Positions 14,057 to 20,634 of a stretch of 20,634 bases of DNA are shown piece by piece. The stretch comes from Halieaceae bacterium UBA6060 (lineage in GTDB: Bacteria; Pseudomonadota; Gammaproteobacteria; Pseudomonadales; Halieaceae). Every line of letters begins with the position of its first letter. Position 1 is the stretch's first letter. Below the pieces are notes generated by a model that was not told the DNA's origin, made no database searches, and saw nothing but the letters and a program-made list of their open reading frames with translations. Both the position numbers and the translations under genes were made by a program. The stretch covers positions 1 to 20,634 of the forward strand of contig DIYG01000174.1 in the NCBI GenBank assembly GCA_002428935.1, read 5' to 3'.

Positions 14057-15991
14057 ATGATGTCCGAAACTGCCGTCTATCCCGTTCCCGCAAACTTCGC
14101 CGACGCCCACATCACCAGCGGTGACTACGCCGCGATGTACGATCGCTCCATCAATGATCGCGACGCCTTCTTCGCAGAGATGGCGGAAAAGTTTCTGACC
14201 TGGGACAAGCCCTGGGATGAGGTCTGCTCCTATGATTTCGTGGCCGGCCAGGCGAGCTGGTTCAGCGGCGGTAAGCTCAACGTCAGCGTCAACTGCATTG
14301 ATCGACATCTGCCAGAGCGTGCCGACCAGGTGGCTATTATCTGGGAAGGTGACGATCCCGCAGACACCAAGTCCATCACTTACGCGGAGCTTAAAGACGA
14401 GGTCTGTCGCCTGGCCAATGCCCTGCGGGCCCGCGGCGTAAAGCGCGGCGACCGCGTCTGCCTGTATCTGCCCATGATCCCCGAGGCGGCCTATGCGATG
14501 CTGGCCTGTACCCGTATCGGCGCCGTACACACCATCGTGTTTGGCGGATTTTCGCCCGAAGCTCTTAAAGATCGTATTCAATCCGCCGAGTGCTCGGCCA
14601 TTATCACAAGCGATGAAAGCCTCCGTGGAGGCCGCGTCGTACCTCTGAAGACCAATGCCGACAAGGCTTTGGAAGACTGCCCCACGGTCGATACCTGCAT
14701 CGTCGTGCGCAGGACCGGCGGAGATGTACCCATGGCGGAGGGTCGAGATGTTTACTACGACGAGATCACCGCCGAACAGAGCACCGACTGTGAACCCGAA
14801 TCCATGGACGCGGAAGACCCGCTGTTCATTCTTTATACCTCGGGTTCCACCGGTAAACCCAAGGGCGTATTGCACACCACCGGCGGGTACCTGCTCCAGG
14901 CCAGCATGACCTTCAAATACGTGTTCGACTATCGCGAGGGCGAAATCTACTGGTGTACGGCGGATGTGGGCTGGGTGACCGGTCACTCCTATATCGTCTA
15001 CGGCCCTCTGGCCAACGGCGCGACCACGCTGATTTTTGAAGGAGTGCCCACCTACCCCGACGCGGGCCGGTGTTGGGAAGTTGTCGACAAGCACAACGTA
15101 TCTATTTTCTACACGGCCCCGACGGCTATCCGCGCCCTGCAGGGCAAAGGCGATGAATTCGTCACCAAGCATTCGCGGAAAAGCCTGCGGATTCTCGGCA
15201 CCGTCGGAGAACCCATCAACCCCGAGGCCTGGGAGTGGTACTTCCATACCATCGGAGATGGTCGCTGCCCCATCGTCGACACCTGGTGGCAGACGGAAAC
15301 TGGGGCTCACATGATTACCCCGCTCCCAGGGGCGACCCCCATGAAGCCCGGCTCCGCGTCCTTTCCGTTCTTTGGCGTAGAACTGGCTCTCCTGGCGGAA
15401 GATGGCTCTGAGATCGACGGGCCAGGCTCCGGCTATCTCGTGGTCAAATCATCCTGGCCGAGCCAGATCCGCTCCGTCTACGGCGACCACCAGCGTATGG
15501 TCGACACGTACTTCAAGAACTACGCGGGCTACTACTTCACCGGCGATGGTGCCATGCGCGACGAGGACGGCTACTACTGGATTACCGGCCGGGTGGATGA
15601 CGTGCTGAACGTATCCGGTCACCGCATGGGTACGGCGGAGGTCGAAAGCGCCCTGGTGCTTCACGAGCAGATTGCTGAAGCTGCCGTGGTTGGCTACCCC
15701 CACGATGTAAAAGGCCAGGGTATTTACTGCTACGTAACGCCAATGGAGGGTGTTGAACCCACGGACGAACTGAAAGCCGAGCTCGTCAAGCTGTGCGTGA
15801 AGGAAATCGGCCCCATCGCCAAACCCGACGTCATTCAGTGGGCCCCTGGTCTACCCAAAACTCGCTCGGGCAAGATTATGCGTCGTATCCTGCGCAAGAT
15901 TGCCGAAAACGAGCTGGGGAGTCTTGGCGATACATCGACCCTCGCCGATCCCACGGTGGTGGATGACCTTATCGCCAATCGAGCGAGCTAG
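14057..15991 (+). CDS. acs: Acetyl-CoA synthetase (AMP-forming)
   Basis: Acs activates acetate to acetyl-CoA through acetyl-AMP. It has 644 residues, normal for the family. The adenylate-forming core motifs are YTSGSTGKPKG (P-loop-like), WWQTETG, YFTGDG and GRVDDVLNVSGHRMGTAEVE. Near the end, PKTRSGKIMRRILRK holds the catalytic lysine, which is regulated by acetylation in many bacteria. GAGGG at 14048-14052 is 4 bases from the first ATG and 7 from a second ATG at 14060, so the second may be the true start. It stands alone before a strong terminator. In Pseudomonas, acsA lies in the same neighbourhood after panD and pgi, both missing here. Confidence 0.97.
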   Translation: MMSETAVYPVPANFADAHITSGDYAAMYDRSINDRDAFFAEMAEKFLTWDKPWDEVCSYDFVAGQASWFSGGKLNVSVNCIDRHLPERADQVAIIWEGDDPADTKSITYAELKDEVCRLANALRARGVKRGDRVCLYLPMIPEAAYAMLACTRIGAVHTIVFGGFSPEALKDRIQSAECSAIITSDESLRGGRVVPLKTNADKALEDCPTVDTCIVVRRTGGDVPMAEGRDVYYDEITAEQSTDCEPESMDAEDPLFILYTSGSTGKPKGVLHTTGGYLLQASMTFKYVFDYREGEIYWCTADVGWVTGHSYIVYGPLANGATTLIFEGVPTYPDAGRCWEVVDKHNVSIFYTAPTAIRALQGKGDEFVTKHSRKSLRILGTVGEPINPEAWEWYFHTIGDGRCPIVDTWWQTETGAHMITPLPGATPMKPGSASFPFFGVELALLAEDGSEIDGPGSGYLVVKSSWPSQIRSVYGDHQRMVDTYFKNYAGYYFTGDGAMRDEDGYYWITGRVDDVLNVSGHRMGTAEVESALVLHEQIAEAAVVGYPHDVKGQGIYCYVTPMEGVEPTDELKAELVKLCVKEIGPIAKPDVIQWAPGLPKTRSGKIMRRILRKIAENELGSLGDTSTLADPTVVDDLIANRAS

Positions 15992-16012
15992 GAAACATAC
16001 CCATTCAACTCA

Positions 16013-16034
16013 GGGCGCTGCGGCGCCCTTTTTT
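16013..16034 (+). terminator. Intrinsic terminator of acs
   Basis: GGGCGC (16013-16018) pairs with GCGCCC (16023-16028) across a TGCG loop and is followed by six T. It is a classical strong rho-independent terminator 22 bases after the acs stop. It does not serve the convergent minus-strand gene, because no A tract lies on its left side. Confidence 0.92.
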
Positions 16035-16072
16035 GTGCCTGCCGGGTATCCCGGGTTGGACCCTCAACCTGC

Positions 16073-17062
16073 CTAAGAGGAGAGAAACTCGATATTGCCG
16101 CGAATGGCTCCGTCGGTTGTTGGATCGATACCCCCGAGATCCAGGCACTCCTGCAAGAGCTGTTTGCCCCGGGTTTTGTCGCCACTACGGACCAGGAGGT
16201 TGGCCAGGTTCAAACACAACACCGGAGAACGGCTCCCCGCGTCGTAGACGGTTTTATACAAGGAGAGGGCTGTGCCAAAGTTACCACCGCGGTAATAGGC
16301 CTCGGCGGCACTTTCAAGGGTGATCTGCCGCTCGTAGCCGAGATCGGCCGCCCGGTGTAGATACCGCGCGGCCTTGGTGTAGTCCCCGGCGAAATGCATG
16401 GCCGAGGAGCCCGCGATGGCCAGGAGACGCGCATCCTCCTCTTGAGCCAAATCCTCTTCCATCAAGGCGAGATAACGCAGCGCTCGCTCCCGGCGGGGCT
16501 TATCGTCATTGGCATCGCCGTAGTGATGGATGATCGCGGGCAATTCACCCCGCGCTGACTCCGCCACCGATCCGTCAACGATTTCATGAACACGCCCGCG
16601 ATAACGGATATCGTCGCGGCGACGAAAGAGCTTCATGATGCGATGGGTGGTGAAACCGGCAAAACCCCGGGTGTTGGGATCGTCTACCTCCACGGGTCGC
16701 CAACCCCCGGGCTGACGGTTCATGTAGTTGCGCGTTTGCAGGTAGTAGCCATCAAACTCGTCCGTAACCATGGCCTGTCGGAGAACAGCAAAGTCCTCGG
16801 CGACGACTCGCTCATCCGCATCCAGCACCAGAATCCAGTCACCGGTGGCAGCCTCGAGGCCCGTATTGCGTGCGGCGGAAAAGTTGTCCACCCAGGGGAA
16901 ATCAAGCAGCGTATCGGCATATCGTCGAACGATATCCTGGGTACCGTCCACGGACCCCGTGTCCACCACAACGATTTCATCGACATACGGTCGCGCATAG
17001 GACAAGCACTCTTCGATAAAGAACGCCTCATCCCGGACGATCATGCAAAGGGATAGCTGCAT
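16073..17062 (-). CDS. Family 2 glycosyltransferase with TPR-like C-terminus
   Basis: A cytoplasmic glycosyltransferase of 329 residues. The GT-A domain (about 1-110) starts SLCMIVRDEAFFIEECL and has VVVDTGSVDGT and the metal-binding DADE, as in family 2 enzymes of the SunS/WaaE-like type. A middle segment carries HRIMKLFRRR and YRGRVHEIV. The C-terminal third is helical, with repeats resembling TPR units (residues about 215-310, for example AAEAYYRGGNFGTALSLYKTVYDAG). The substrate is unknown; lipopolysaccharide core or protein glycosylation is possible. It stands between acs and pnp with no sugar-pathway neighbours. The 3' end faces acs. Confidence 0.88.
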   Translation of the reverse strand: MQLSLCMIVRDEAFFIEECLSYARPYVDEIVVVDTGSVDGTQDIVRRYADTLLDFPWVDNFSAARNTGLEAATGDWILVLDADERVVAEDFAVLRQAMVTDEFDGYYLQTRNYMNRQPGGWRPVEVDDPNTRGFAGFTTHRIMKLFRRRDDIRYRGRVHEIVDGSVAESARGELPAIIHHYGDANDDKPRRERALRYLALMEEDLAQEEDARLLAIAGSSAMHFAGDYTKAARYLHRAADLGYERQITLESAAEAYYRGGNFGTALSLYKTVYDAGSRSPVLCLNLANLLVRSGDKTRGKQLLQECLDLGGIDPTTDGAIRGNIEFLSS

Positions 17063-17115
17063 GTCCGACTCCCATTTCTAATCCCAGGCACCCGGCACCC
17101 ATCCCGGGCACCAGC

Positions 17116-17138
17116 AAAAAGGGGCGCCGAAGCGCCCC
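17116..17138 (-). terminator. Intrinsic terminator of pnp
   Basis: GGGGCGC (17121-17127) pairs with GCGCCCC (17132-17138). Read on the minus strand, the loop is TTCG and five U follow (the A run at 17116-17120). It lies about 22 bases beyond the pnp stop. Confidence 0.92.
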
Positions 17139-17159
17139 TTATTCCATCACGCCGACGAA

Positions 17160-19283
17160 TCAAGCGTTACCGGCTTCCTCAACCTGCTCTCCTTCGTCTT
17201 CGAGGAGTTCCTTGAGGGACAGCTTGATCCGACCACGCTGATCCACATCCAGAACCTTCACGCGAATCTCATCGCCCTCGGAGAGATGGTCCGAGACATT
17301 CTCCACCCGCTCATTGGCGATCTGGGAAATGTGCAGGAGGCCATCTTTACCCGGCAAGATGTTAACAAACGCGCCGAAGTCGACGATGCGCTCCACACGA
17401 CCCGTGTAGATCGCACCCACCTCGGCTTCCGCGGTGATCTCTTCAATCATTGCTACCGCCTTGTCGCGAGAGCTTTGATCCTGACCGAAGACTTTCACGG
17501 TGCCGTCGTCATCGATATCTACCGTAGCACCCGACTCTTCGGTAATAGAACGGATCGTAGCGCCGCCCTTACCAATGATGTCGCGGATCTTGTCGGAATC
17601 GACCTTTAGGGTGACCATGCTCGGTGCGTTCTCCGAGGTAACCTGACGAGGCGCGTCGAGAACCGTGTTCATCTGGCCAAGGATATGCAGGCGAGCCTGC
17701 AGGGCCTGTTCCAGAGCGATTTCCATGATCTGCTCGGTGATACCTTCGATCTTGATATCCATCTGCAGTGCAGTGATACCTTCGTCAGTACCCGCTACTT
17801 TAAAGTCCATGTCGCCCAAGTGATCCTCATCACCTAGGATATCCGTCAGTACAGCAAAGCCGTCACCTTCTTTAACAAGACCCATTGCGATGCCCGCAAC
17901 GGGTGCTGCCAGAGGTACACCAGCGTCCATTAGCGCCAAACTGCTACCACATACAGAAGCCATGGAACTTGAACCGTTAGACTCAGTGATCTCAGAAACA
18001 CAACGAATTGCATATGGGAATTCTTCTTCAGTCGGAATCAGAGCCTGAACGCCACGCTTAGCCAACTTACCATGGCCGATTTCACGACGACCTGGCGCGC
18101 CCATACGACCACACTCACCTACAGAGTAAGGAGGGAAGTTGTAGTGCAGCATGAAGTTTTCTTTGTACTCACCTTCCAGCGCATCAACGATTTGCGCATC
18201 GCGAGTCGTCCCTAGAGTCGTTGCTACGATTGCCTGCGTTTCGCCACGCGTAAACAATGCAGAACCGTGAGCATTAGGCAGTACACCCACTTCGACTTTA
18301 ATCGGACGAACTGTTGCCGTGTCACGACCGTCAATACGAGGCTCGCCCGCAATGATACGGCTACGAACCACTTTCTTCTCAAGCTTGCTGAAGTAAGACT
18401 TAACATCTTCTTCAGAAGGAGAGTTCTCGTCTTCTGTAACAAGTGTTTCGACTGCTTTCGACTTAAGTTCGGAGATCGCCGAGTAACGCTCCATTTTCTC
18501 ACTGATCGAGTAAGCAGACTTAATGCCTTCCGCGAAATTTGACTCAATGGCAGACGCCAGCTCTGTGTTTACCGCTTCAGGTGACCAGTCCCAAGTTTCA
18601 GTACCGACTTCAGCAGCAAACTCCTTAACCGCCTGAATCACGGCTTGCATCTCTTTGTGCGCAAACAGAACTGCGCCCAGCATTTCGTCTTCTGTCAGCT
18701 CTCGCGCTTCAGACTCAACCATGAGTACGGCATCTTCCGTACCCGCAACCACCATGTTCAGCAAGGTGTCTTTGAGGTACTCGTTATTTGGGTTCAGTAC
18801 GTATCCACCTTCGTCAGTGAAGCCAACACGTGCAGCACCGATAGGGCCGTTAAATGGCACACCAGAAACGGCCAGTGCAGCAGAGGTACCAATCATCGCA
18901 GCAATATCAGGATCTTGGTTCTTGCTTGCGGACATAACCGTACAAACAACCTGAACTTCGTTGATAAAGCCATTGGGGAACAATGGGCGAATGGGACGGT
19001 CGATCAAACGCGACGTTAGCGTTTCCTTCTCGGAAGGACGGCTTTCACGCTTGATATAACCACCAGGGATTTTACCTACAGAGTATTGCTTCTCTTGGTA
19101 GTGCACTGACAATGGGAAAAAATCTTGGCCAGGCTTTGGCTCTTTCGCCGCTGTTACTGCGACAAGTACCGCTGTATCGTCAACAGTTACTAGTACAGAA
19201 CCTGCCGCCTGACGAGCAATACGACCCGTCTCTATAGTGACTGTCGAATTGCCATATTGAAATTGCTTAGTAATCGGATTCAC
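17160..19283 (-). CDS. pnp: Polynucleotide phosphorylase (mosaic composition)
   Basis: PNPase, the trimeric 3'-5' phosphorolytic exonuclease of the RNA degradosome. It has 707 residues, and the E. coli domain order is kept: RNase PH core 1, helical linker, core 2 with FTRGETQ, then SEITESNGSSSMASVCG and the catalytic residues D487, D493 and K495 in GDEDHLGDMDFKVAG, followed by KH (KIRDIIGKGGATIR) and S1 (GRVERIVDFGAFVNILPGKDG) domains. The start is GTG at 19283 with AAGGAG 5 bases upstream. The reading frame is intact. The gene changes composition near 17740-17800: on the 3' side two lines count 57% GC (17221-17340), on the 5' side two count 43% (18361-18480), with codons switching from C/G-ending to A/T-ending. 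It follows rpsO, as usual. Confidence 0.97.
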   Translation of the reverse strand: MNPITKQFQYGNSTVTIETGRIARQAAGSVLVTVDDTAVLVAVTAAKEPKPGQDFFPLSVHYQEKQYSVGKIPGGYIKRESRPSEKETLTSRLIDRPIRPLFPNGFINEVQVVCTVMSASKNQDPDIAAMIGTSAALAVSGVPFNGPIGAARVGFTDEGGYVLNPNNEYLKDTLLNMVVAGTEDAVLMVESEARELTEDEMLGAVLFAHKEMQAVIQAVKEFAAEVGTETWDWSPEAVNTELASAIESNFAEGIKSAYSISEKMERYSAISELKSKAVETLVTEDENSPSEEDVKSYFSKLEKKVVRSRIIAGEPRIDGRDTATVRPIKVEVGVLPNAHGSALFTRGETQAIVATTLGTTRDAQIVDALEGEYKENFMLHYNFPPYSVGECGRMGAPGRREIGHGKLAKRGVQALIPTEEEFPYAIRCVSEITESNGSSSMASVCGSSLALMDAGVPLAAPVAGIAMGLVKEGDGFAVLTDILGDEDHLGDMDFKVAGTDEGITALQMDIKIEGITEQIMEIALEQALQARLHILGQMNTVLDAPRQVTSENAPSMVTLKVDSDKIRDIIGKGGATIRSITEESGATVDIDDDGTVKVFGQDQSSRDKAVAMIEEITAEAEVGAIYTGRVERIVDFGAFVNILPGKDGLLHISQIANERVENVSDHLSEGDEIRVKVLDVDQRGRIKLSLKELLEDEGEQVEEAGNA
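17735..17800. other. Composition breakpoint inside pnp
   Basis: Codons upstream of this point (higher coordinates) often end in T or A (GTA, ACT, GGT, TTA); downstream they mostly end in C or G (ATC, CTG, GAG, CAG). The switch falls in the segment encoding GITALQMDIKIEGIT, among the most conserved parts of PNPase. No frameshift or stop marks it. This is the expected place for homologous recombination or for a false assembly join. Confidence 0.6.
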
Positions 19284-19485
19284 GTCCGCTCCTTAATCTT
19301 TCAAAGTTCTCAATCGAAAGGGTTCTGCAGAACATCAACCAACAAAGCTTTATGCGTGAATATTCTTGCACCGACCAAGCGACTCAAACTTGCTTAGCGG
19401 GCCAAAACACTCAGCTATAAAACTTTATGGATAAGCCACAAAACTCCTTTCATTCTTAGTAAAACACTTCGCTGTATATCTAACA
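19284..19485 (-). promoter_or_regulatory. pnp leader region
   Basis: An AT-rich stretch between the repeats after rpsO and the pnp GTG. The AAGGAG ribosome site is at 19289-19294 (minus). A TTGTGG...TATAGC pair in the minus strand, about 150-180 bases upstream of the start, could be a sigma-70 promoter, but it is a modest match. No clear RNase III-type long hairpin, as found in the E. coli pnp leader, was seen by eye. Confidence 0.3.
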
Positions 19486-19545
19486 GCTAAAACAAGCTGC
19501 TCTAAAACAAACCGCTCTAAAACAAACCGCTCTAAAACAAAAAAG
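19486..19545. repeat. 15-bp tandem repeat, about four copies
   Basis: Two exact units TCTAAAACAAACCGC (19501-19515, 19516-19530) are flanked by a variant unit on the left (19486-19500, GCTAAAACAAGCTGC) and a partial unit on the right (19531-19540), which runs into the rpsO terminator arm. The array lies in the noncoding gap between rpsO and pnp. Confidence 0.85.
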
Positions 19546-19583
19546 TACCGGACCCCTCAATTCAGAGTTGTCCGGTACTTTTT
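19540..19583 (-). terminator. Terminator after rpsO
   Basis: GTACCGGAC (19545-19553) pairs with GTCCGGTAC (19570-19578) across a 16-base loop, extended by five A:T pairs, giving a 14-bp stem. On the minus strand a U tract follows, about 50 bases after the rpsO stop. It is nearly symmetrical, so it could also act on the plus strand. Confidence 0.85.
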
Positions 19584-19632
19584 ATTCTTGGTTAATCCGG
19601 CTAGAAAATACTTGCACAGATTATAAGCCGCC

Positions 19633-19902
19633 TTATCGACGTAGGCCCAAACGACCGATCAGATCAACGTAACGATCAGCATTCTTGCCTTTCAAGTAGT
19701 CCAGCAACTTACGACGCTGGTTAACCATACGGATCAAGCCACGACGAGAGTGGTGATCGTGTGAATTTGCCTTGAAGTGAGACTGTAGCTTGTTGATGTT
19801 TGCAGTCAACAACGCTACCTGAACTTCAGGTGAACCGGTGTCGCCTTCTGCTTGCTGATACTCACTTACTACTTTTGCTTTTTCTTCTGCACTTAGTGCC
19901 AT
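19633..19902 (-). CDS. rpsO: 30S ribosomal protein S15
   Basis: S15 binds 16S rRNA early in small-subunit assembly. It has 89 residues, the same as E. coli, and ends in the same RLGLRR. TGSPEVQVALLTANINKLQ, the DHHSRRGL turn and RRKLLDYLK are S15 signatures. The ATG at 19902 (MALSAEEKAK) is chosen over an in-frame ATG at 19926; AGGA lies about 8-10 bases before it. It is part of the truB-rpsO-pnp order and shares the AT-richer composition of this end of the window. Confidence 0.97.
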   Translation of the reverse strand: MALSAEEKAKVVSEYQQAEGDTGSPEVQVALLTANINKLQSHFKANSHDHHSRRGLIRMVNQRRKLLDYLKGKNADRYVDLIGRLGLRR

Positions 19903-19968
19903 GTTCATTTCCTCAATATGCGTCATCTAACAACAAAACATAACCGCGCATATTTACAGCTATGTTTC

Positions 19969-20634
19969 CTAAAATACGTTTTCTTCGTCAAAGGTCACGA
20001 GTCGCTTGGGTATCACCTCACCTTCCGCATTGACCTCAACAACGCCAGCAAATCGGCTAATGGCCATATCTGGCTTACTTTCTTGCCCTACCTTCGCTGA
20101 CTGTTCAGCACCAAAGTCAGGCTGCGTTTCCAGCGCAGGAACATACAAGCGCGCTAGACCGGTAATTTTTGAGGGCGGTATTCTAACTGCTTGTCCGTGC
20201 AATAGCGACCTTCCAAGCGAATTATTTACAAAAACAAAGGGGAAATCCGGTAACAGCGCATCTGTAGGCAACAAGTAGGCATCCAGAGACTCAAAATCGC
20301 CTTCTAGATCTACCAGGTCAGCCAGCTTGACTGACTGCTCAAGCTCAAAGTGTCCCGCCTTGAAGCGTCGCAACATGCTGACATGCGCCCCACACCCCAG
20401 CGCCTGCCCCAAATCTTCTACTAAGGAACGGATATAAGTGCCTTTTGAGCACTCGACTGTCAGGTCGATTTCTTCGTCTCGCAGAGCCGTTTGCTCGAGA
20501 CGATAAATCGTGACAGGCCGAGCCGGACGTTCAATCTCAATTCCTTTTCGCGCATATTCGTATAATGGTCTACCTTCGTGCTTCAAGGCAGAGTACATCG
20601 AGGGCACCTGTTTTATATCACCACGGAGGGTATC
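19969..20634 (-). CDS. truB: tRNA pseudouridine-55 synthase (5' end outside window)
   Basis: TruB makes pseudouridine 55 in the T arm of tRNAs. The minus frame is open to the window edge, so about the last 222 residues are present. They begin DTLRGDIKQVPSMYSALKHEG, matching the E. coli FRGDIEQIPSMYSALKYQG region, and include LYEYARKGIE, CSKGTYIRSLVEDLG and LGCGAHVSMLRR. The catalytic Asp lies upstream, beyond the edge. The C-terminal part looks like a PUA-type region. rpsO starts 66 bases downstream. Confidence 0.95.
   Translation of the reverse strand, partial: DTLRGDIKQVPSMYSALKHEGRPLYEYARKGIEIERPARPVTIYRLEQTALRDEEIDLTVECSKGTYIRSLVEDLGQALGCGAHVSMLRRFKAGHFELEQSVKLADLVDLEGDFESLDAYLLPTDALLPDFPFVFVNNSLGRSLLHGQAVRIPPSKITGLARLYVPALETQPDFGAEQSAKVGQESKPDMAISRFAGVVEVNAEGEVIPKRLVTFDEENVF

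Noticed and set aside
13919..15310. 463-codon open frame on the minus strand opposite acs
   Set aside because: It lies antisense to the clearly conserved acs, shows no family motifs, and long antisense frames are common in GC-rich coding DNA.
1..20634. tRNA/rRNA genes, CRISPR arrays, insertion sequences or prophage genes
   Set aside because: I found no cloverleaf-like sequence, regular spacer-repeat array, transposase or phage gene; apart from the 15-bp array the window is ordinary chromosomal coding DNA.

Overview
The window carries about 20.6 kb of densely packed gammaproteobacterial chromosome. From 1 to about 17.75 kb it is GC-rich. The gene order dksA, gluQ, sensor kinase, NtrC-type regulator, pcnB, folK, panB, panC, acs closely follows the Pseudomonas segment that holds cbrA, cbrB, pcnB, folK, panB, panC and, further on, acsA. 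The proteins diverge from Pseudomonas, however: the kinase has no transporter domain, a deoxynucleoside kinase sits between folK and panB, and a pyrophosphate-dependent phosphofructokinase is present. I infer a non-Pseudomonas, probably aquatic or marine, gammaproteobacterium; the genus cannot be read from the sequence.

Layout. 1-945 (minus): 5' part of mpl (murein peptide recycling). 1050-3164 (plus): PPi-dependent phosphofructokinase followed by a soluble inorganic pyrophosphatase, a pyrophosphate-handling pair. 3328-4032 (minus): VanY/M15-type carboxypeptidase without a signal peptide. 4126-4440 (plus): a small Rieske protein. 4589-6001: dksA and gluQ. 6035-8722: a compact CbrA-like histidine kinase and CbrB. 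8723-9372: a 650-base intergenic region. 9373-12646: pcnB, folK, deoxynucleoside kinase and panB, the first three joined by ATGA overlaps. 12926-13810: panC. 14057-15991: acs, ended by a strong intrinsic terminator. 16073-17062 (minus): a family 2 glycosyltransferase with a TPR-like tail. 17160-20634 (minus): truB (partial), rpsO and pnp in their usual order.

The main discovery candidate lies between cbrB and pcnB, exactly where Pseudomonas encodes the small RNA CrcZ. It has GTAACA/GTTAC repeats (candidate CbrB sites), a GG-N10-GC sigma-54 promoter at 8847-8861, a predicted start near 8873, and two A-rich AANAANAA-type Hfq/Crc-binding patches, the first in the loop of a short hairpin. A 10-bp GC-rich hairpin follows at 8930-8952. 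If real, this is an RNA of only about 90 nt doing the job of the roughly 400-nt CrcZ: a miniature carbon-catabolite-repression decoy driven by a kinase that lacks the SLC5 transporter of classical CbrA. Weaker signals of the same type occur between panB and panC.

The second notable point is an abrupt change of base composition inside pnp near 17.74-17.80 kb. The 3' part of pnp matches the GC-rich rest of the window. The 5' two-thirds of pnp, rpsO and truB are clearly AT-richer. The switch falls in the most conserved part of the gene, so either homologous recombination or a chimeric assembly is likely.
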